Of a DNA stretch of 64,000 bases, positions 61,146 through 64,000 are shown in pieces. The stretch comes from Streptomyces spinoverrucosus. GTDB lineage: Bacteria; Actinomycetota; Actinomycetes; Streptomycetales; Streptomycetaceae. The stretch's first letter is position 1. The number at the start of each line of letters is the position of its first letter. The notes beneath the pieces are model-generated. The model saw nothing but the letters and a program-made list of their open reading frames with translations, was not told where the DNA came from and ran no database searches. The stretch spans positions 3,675,001 to 3,739,000 of the forward strand of contig NZ_JADPZX010000001.1 in NCBI RefSeq assembly GCF_015712165.1. The letters are read 5' to 3'. The position numbers and the translations under genes are program-made.

Positions 61146-61753
61146 CTGCCTCGTTCACCGAGGGTCACAGCGACCCGACCGTACAGCCGGTACCCGCCTC
61201 CGTCGTCGAGAAGGTCGACGCCGCCGACACCACCCTGCAGAACCCCAAATTCGCGGTCATCTCCATCGGCTCCAACCTCGGCAACCGCCTGGAGACCCTC
61301 CAGGGCGCCATCGACGCCCTGGAGGACACGCCCGGGGTGCGCATCAAGGCCGTGTCCCCGGTCTACGAGACGGAGCCGTGGGGCGTCGAGCCCGGCAGCC
61401 AGCCCTCGTACTTCAACGCGATCGTGGTCCTGAAGACCACCCTGCCCCCGTCCTCGCTCCTGGAGCGGGCGCACGCGGTCGAGGAGGCCTTCCACCGGAT
61501 CCGGGACGAGCGCTGGGGCCCGCGCACCCTCGACGTCGACATCGTGTCGTACGCCGACGTCGTCTCCGACGACCCGACGCTCACCCTCCCCCACCCGCGC
61601 GCCCACGAACGCGCCTTCGTGCTCGCCCCCTGGCACGACGTGGACCCCGACGCCCAGCTGCCCGGCCGCGGCGCCGTCGCCGCACTGCTCGGCGCGGTCA
61701 CCCGTGAGGGTGTCGCCGCCCGCGCGGACCTGGAACTCCGGCTGCCCGAGTAG
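61142..61753 (+). CDS. folK: HPPK (6-hydroxymethyl-dihydropterin pyrophosphokinase)
   Basis: Adds pyrophosphate to hydroxymethyl-dihydropterin, the substrate of FolP. The 203-residue protein carries an N-terminal 35-residue extension (ASFTEGHSDPTVQPVPASVV) before the core AVISIGSNLGNRLETLQGAI, VYETEPWG, FNAIVVLKT and the signature RDERWGPRTLDVDIV. Coupled to folB by an ATGA overlap. Confidence 0.95.
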   Translation: MTASFTEGHSDPTVQPVPASVVEKVDAADTTLQNPKFAVISIGSNLGNRLETLQGAIDALEDTPGVRIKAVSPVYETEPWGVEPGSQPSYFNAIVVLKTTLPPSSLLERAHAVEEAFHRIRDERWGPRTLDVDIVSYADVVSDDPTLTLPHPRAHERAFVLAPWHDVDPDAQLPGRGAVAALLGAVTREGVAARADLELRLPE

Positions 61754-61808
61754 TCGTTAAGGTCGAGACGGCCACAGTCCGGGGCATCCGGGGAACCGAA
61801 GGGACACC

Positions 61809-62297
61809 GTGAGAGAGCTGCGCATCAGGGTGCTGGCCGGCGTCTTCGTCGTCGCCGGGATCCTGTCCTGGGCGGGCGCCCGCCTCTGGAACTCGATCGG
61901 CACGCTCCCGAGCGTCCCCCTCGCCGCCCCCATCGTGCTGGCCCTGATCGCCGCGGTGCTGCTCGCCACGGCGCTCTCGATCCGTGCCCGCCTCAAGGCC
62001 CAGCGCGAGCGCCGCCCCGAAGCCAAGGGCGTCGACCCGCTGATGGCGGCCCGCGCGGTCGTCTTCGGCCAGGCCAGCGCCCTGGTCGCCGCCCTCGTCG
62101 CCGGGATGTACGGCGGCACGGGCGTCTTCCTGCTGGAGTCCCTCGACATCCCGGCCCGCCGCGACCAGGCCATCTACGCCGGCTGCTCAGTGGTGGCGGG
62201 CATCGCCGTGATAGCGGCCGCCATCTTCCTGGAGCACGTCTGCAAACTCCCGGAGGACGACGAACACAACGGCGCGGGCACGGCTCCGGCGGCGTGA
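61809..62297 (+). CDS. DUF3180 membrane protein
   Basis: A 162-residue protein with four hydrophobic segments (VLAGVFVVAGILSWAGARLW, LAAPIVLALIAAVLLATALS, ASALVAALVAGMYGGTGVFLL, AGCSVVAGIAVIAAAIFLE). DUF3180 proteins commonly sit after folK in actinobacteria; the role is unknown. The GTG at 61809 is 55 bases after folK. It is the last gene of the folate unit. Confidence 0.83.
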   Translation: MRELRIRVLAGVFVVAGILSWAGARLWNSIGTLPSVPLAAPIVLALIAAVLLATALSIRARLKAQRERRPEAKGVDPLMAARAVVFGQASALVAALVAGMYGGTGVFLLESLDIPARRDQAIYAGCSVVAGIAVIAAAIFLEHVCKLPEDDEHNGAGTAPAA

Positions 62298-62428
62298 GGG
62301 GCCCGCGTTCACCAGGGCTGGCGGGCCAGGTGACCGTTGACGAGGAAGCTGGGACAAGGGTCGAGCCGATAGCTGCGGACAACCCGGTTGCCGCTGTGAG
62401 GCAGGCCGCGCAGCGGGAGGCAAATGCC

Positions 62429-62638
62429 TCATCGTTGACCACCAGCGACACGTAGCTTCCGCGCGTGTGTCCACGCGAGGACAGTGCCCTCAGCATCCCT
62501 CGCGTGGACCCATCCGTCGGGTGTTCCCAACATCAGGTCAGGAGCCACGGTGAACGTCAGCCGATCGGTCATCACGTCCACCACCTCGCGGACCTTGACG
62601 GTCGCCACCGTCTGCTTGCTGGGCAGCCCGTACCCCAC
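62429..62638 (-). CDS. Short ORF of doubtful status
   Basis: A 69-codon frame (VGYGLPSKQTVATVKVREVVDVMTDRLTFTV ... GWVHARDAEGTVLAWTHARKLRVAGGQR) with plausible protein character but weaker codon bias than its neighbours. It lies downstream of folE on the same strand and its GTG overlaps the folE terminator arm. It resembles small Streptomyces proteins, possibly a decayed gene. The rest of 62298-62704 shows nothing else. Confidence 0.35.
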   Translation of the reverse strand: MGYGLPSKQTVATVKVREVVDVMTDRLTFTVAPDLMLGTPDGWVHARDAEGTVLAWTHARKLRVAGGQR

Positions 62639-62676
62639 CGTGATCCCCCTTGATCAGCGATCAAGGGGGATCACGG
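62638..62676. terminator. Terminator after folE (18-bp perfect stem)
   Basis: CCGTGATCCCCCTTGATC (62638-62655) is exactly inverted at 62659-62676 with a 3-base loop, 29 bases beyond the folE stop on the minus strand. Its exactness and AT content differ from the neighbouring DNA. Confidence 0.8.
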
Positions 62677-62704
62677 TCGGTATCGGGCACCACTGACAAT
62701 CGGG

Positions 62705-63310
62705 TCAGCGTGCCAGTATCAGGCTCATTGCCTCGGCCCGGGTCGTGGCGTCCCGAAGCTGCCCACGCACCGCCGACGTCGTGGTCTTGGCGCCGGGCTT
62801 ACGGATACCGCGTACCGACATGCACATGTGCTCGGCCTCGATGACGACGATCACGCCTCGGGCCTCAAGGATCTTCATGAGGGAATCGGCGATCTGCGTG
62901 GTGAGTCGTTCCTGAACCTGCAGGCGACGGGCAAACACCTCAACCAACCGCGCAAGTTTCGACAAACCCGTGATCTTGCCGCTTTCGGCCGGAACATACC
63001 CGATGTGAGCCACGCCATGAAATGGCAGGAGATGGTGTTCACAGAGGCTCACGATTTCGATGTCCTTGACCAGGACCATCTCGTCGTGCCCGAGGTCGAA
63101 CGTGGTCGTCAGGACTTCCTCGGGTTCCTGCCTCAACCCGGCCAAAAGCTCGTGATACGCCCGCGCCACCCGCGCCGGCGTCTCCCTGAGGCCCTCGCGG
63201 TCCGGGTCCTCGCCGACCGCGATCAGGAGTTCGCGTACGGCGTTCTCGGCGCGCTTCTCGTCGAACTCGCCGATCGTGCCCTCGCCGTCCAGCGTCACGG
63301 GGTCGGTCAT
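62705..63310 (-). CDS. folE: GTP cyclohydrolase I
   Basis: First enzyme of folate synthesis, GTP to dihydroneopterin triphosphate. The 201-residue protein shows zinc-site residues in [21 protein letters not shown] and the C-terminal [23 protein letters not shown], with [18 protein letters not shown] between. It lies opposite the folP-folK genes, so all four enzymes of the pterin branch are in this corner of the window. It is downstream of ftsH with a terminator between. Confidence 0.96.
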   Translation of the reverse strand: MTDPVTLDGEGTIGEFDEKRAENAVRELLIAVGEDPDREGLRETPARVARAYHELLAGLRQEPEEVLTTTFDLGHDEMVLVKDIEIVSLCEHHLLPFHGVAHIGYVPAESGKITGLSKLARLVEVFARRLQVQERLTTQIADSLMKILEARGVIVVIEAEHMCMSVRGIRKPGAKTTTSAVRGQLRDATTRAEAMSLILAR

Positions 63311-63372
63311 CTGGTGCCTCGTTCCTGTGCCTGACGCGTACTTTCACGCGTCCCATCCGTGCGGATACGTCG

Positions 63373-63412
63373 ATGCCGCGCCCCCCAGGCTAGAACCTGG
63401 GGGGCGCGGCAT
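63373..63412. terminator. Terminator between ftsH and folE
   Basis: ATGCCGCGCCCCCCAGG (63373-63389) is exactly inverted at 63396-63412 around a 6-base loop, a 17-bp stem 40 bases after the ftsH stop. Confidence 0.9.
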
Positions 63413-63451
63413 CCATTCCGGGCCTGGTGGGCCGCAGGGGCGGCCCCGGGC

Positions 63452-64000
63452 TCAGACTTCGGGACGGTCCTCCGGGGCGGCCGGTTCGGCTGCCGGGGCG
63501 GGCTCCGTCGCCGAGCTCTTCGCGGTGATCGCCGCCGTCGCGCCGTTGGCGCCGTTCGTCAGTGCGAGCTCCTTCGGGGAGAGCACCGGCGGACGGGTGG
63601 ACGGCGTACGGCGCGAGGAGCCGGTCCACGCGGGACGCGGCGGCCGCTTGACGATCGGGGCGAAGATCTCGGCGATCTCCTCCTTGCCCAGGGTCTCCTT
63701 CTCCAGGAGGGCCAGGACCAGGTTGTCGAGAACGTCGCGGTTCTCGACGAGGATCTCCCACGCCTCGTTGTGCGCGGTCTCGATGAGCTTCTTGACCTCT
63801 TCGTCGACGAGCGCGGCGACCTCCTCGGAGTAGTCGCGCTGGTGAGCCATCTCACGTCCGAGGAACGGCTCGCTGTTGTCGCCGCCGAACTTGATGGCGC
63901 CCAGGCGCTCCGTCATGCCGTACTGCGTGACCATCGCGCGGGCCAGGTTGGTGGCCTTCTCGATGTCGTTGGCGGCACCGGTGGTCGGGTCGTGGAAGAC
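63452..64000 (-). CDS. ftsH: ATP-dependent zinc metalloprotease FtsH, C-terminal part
   Basis: The gene runs off the right edge; only the last 182 codons are visible. They encode the end of the M41 peptidase domain (PTTGAANDIEKATNLARAMVTQYGM, REMAHQRDYSEEVAALVDEEVKKLIE, ETLGKEEIAEIF) and a low-complexity tail rich in Pro/Ala/Glu (NGANGATAAITAKSSATEPAPAAEPAAPEDRPEV). FtsH degrades membrane and regulatory proteins; the AAA and zinc-binding HEXXH parts lie outside the window. Confidence 0.95.
   Translation of the reverse strand, partial: VFHDPTTGAANDIEKATNLARAMVTQYGMTERLGAIKFGGDNSEPFLGREMAHQRDYSEEVAALVDEEVKKLIETAHNEAWEILVENRDVLDNLVLALLEKETLGKEEIAEIFAPIVKRPPRPAWTGSSRRTPSTRPPVLSPKELALTNGANGATAAITAKSSATEPAPAAEPAAPEDRPEV

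Noticed and set aside
62638..62676. Phage or integrative element attachment site
   Set aside because: The sequence is a simple perfect hairpin after folE with no tRNA or integrase nearby; a terminator is sufficient.

Overview
The window is a high-GC actinobacterial chromosome segment that I assign to Streptomyces. Supporting this are the codon use (G or C in almost every third position), the frequent GTG starts, genes whose start codon lies 6-8 bases after a TAnnnT -10 box (leaderless mRNAs), the SigE-CseABC cell-envelope stress operon, Lsr2, ClpC with a ClgR-type operator, and a trpS preceded by a Trp-codon attenuator. From memory the gene order matches the S. coelicolor SCO3334-SCO3404 neighbourhood, so most of it is conserved core chromosome. 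No insertion sequence, prophage, CRISPR array, rRNA or tRNA was seen.

Layout. (1) 1-4.1 kb: attenuated auxiliary trpS, proC (convergent), and a two-gene ABC exporter with palindromes at and above its start. (2) 4.3-8.6 kb: methyltransferase, small membrane protein, secreted-type SH3 protein and a Ser/Thr kinase with a beta-propeller. (3) 8.9-13.5 kb: ilvD, TetR with a sugar-phosphate isomerase-like protein, and a Ppx/GppA phosphatase. (4) 13.5-21.3 kb: Cys-rich unknown protein, an odd sigma-like/zinc-finger/BACON fusion, the genome-maintenance pair radA-disA, an exported low-complexity protein and mutY. (5) 21.6-25.0 kb: sigE-cseA-cseB-cseC. (6) 25-29.4 kb: VOC protein, AraC regulator, a 10-unit minisatellite, a DHA2 drug exporter divergent from its probable TetR regulator across a large inverted repeat, and an M23 peptidase. 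(7) 29.4-33.6 kb: the GC-poorest stretch of the window, then a NACHT (STAND) gene split by a single -1 frameshift exactly at its Walker A motif, then a secreted HAD phosphatase. (8) 33.6-40.2 kb: clpC, a repeat-bearing unknown, lsr2, a GNAT (ArgA-like), a BlaI-type regulator and two small unknowns. (9) 40.3-45.8 kb: the cofactor operon DUF2520-panC-nadB-nadC-coaX (NAD and CoA precursors). (10) 45.9-51.5 kb: paired DnaA-box-like repeats, a threonine-aldolase-like lyase, a small ORF divergent from an ArsR-type regulator over a perfect 19-bp palindrome, a TmrB-like P-loop protein and a NarL-type two-component pair. (11) 51.5-59 kb: a MidA-type methyltransferase facing an orphan nuoD, two PH-domain membrane proteins, a coiled-coil protein and an MprF-like lysyltransferase. 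(12) 59-64 kb: folate cluster folP-NTF2-folB-folK-DUF3180 facing folE and the 3' end of ftsH.

How the genes connect. Envelope stress is a theme: the SigE operon, an M23 hydrolase, PH-domain proteins and an MprF homologue with a SigE-like promoter candidate lie in one window. Cofactor and amino-acid synthesis (NAD, pantothenate, folate, proline, branched-chain) forms a second theme. Regulatory DNA is unusually legible: an attenuator, a hairpin between sigE and cseA, several palindromic operators and many -10/start-codon leaderless signatures. A third theme is a set of short tandem repeats at the 3' ends of genes, two of which duplicate the stop-codon region of the adjacent gene. The most notable candidates for follow-up are the split NACHT gene, the MidA/NuoD pair, the TTA (bldA) codon in cseA, the sigma-like/BACON fusion, and the trpS attenuator.
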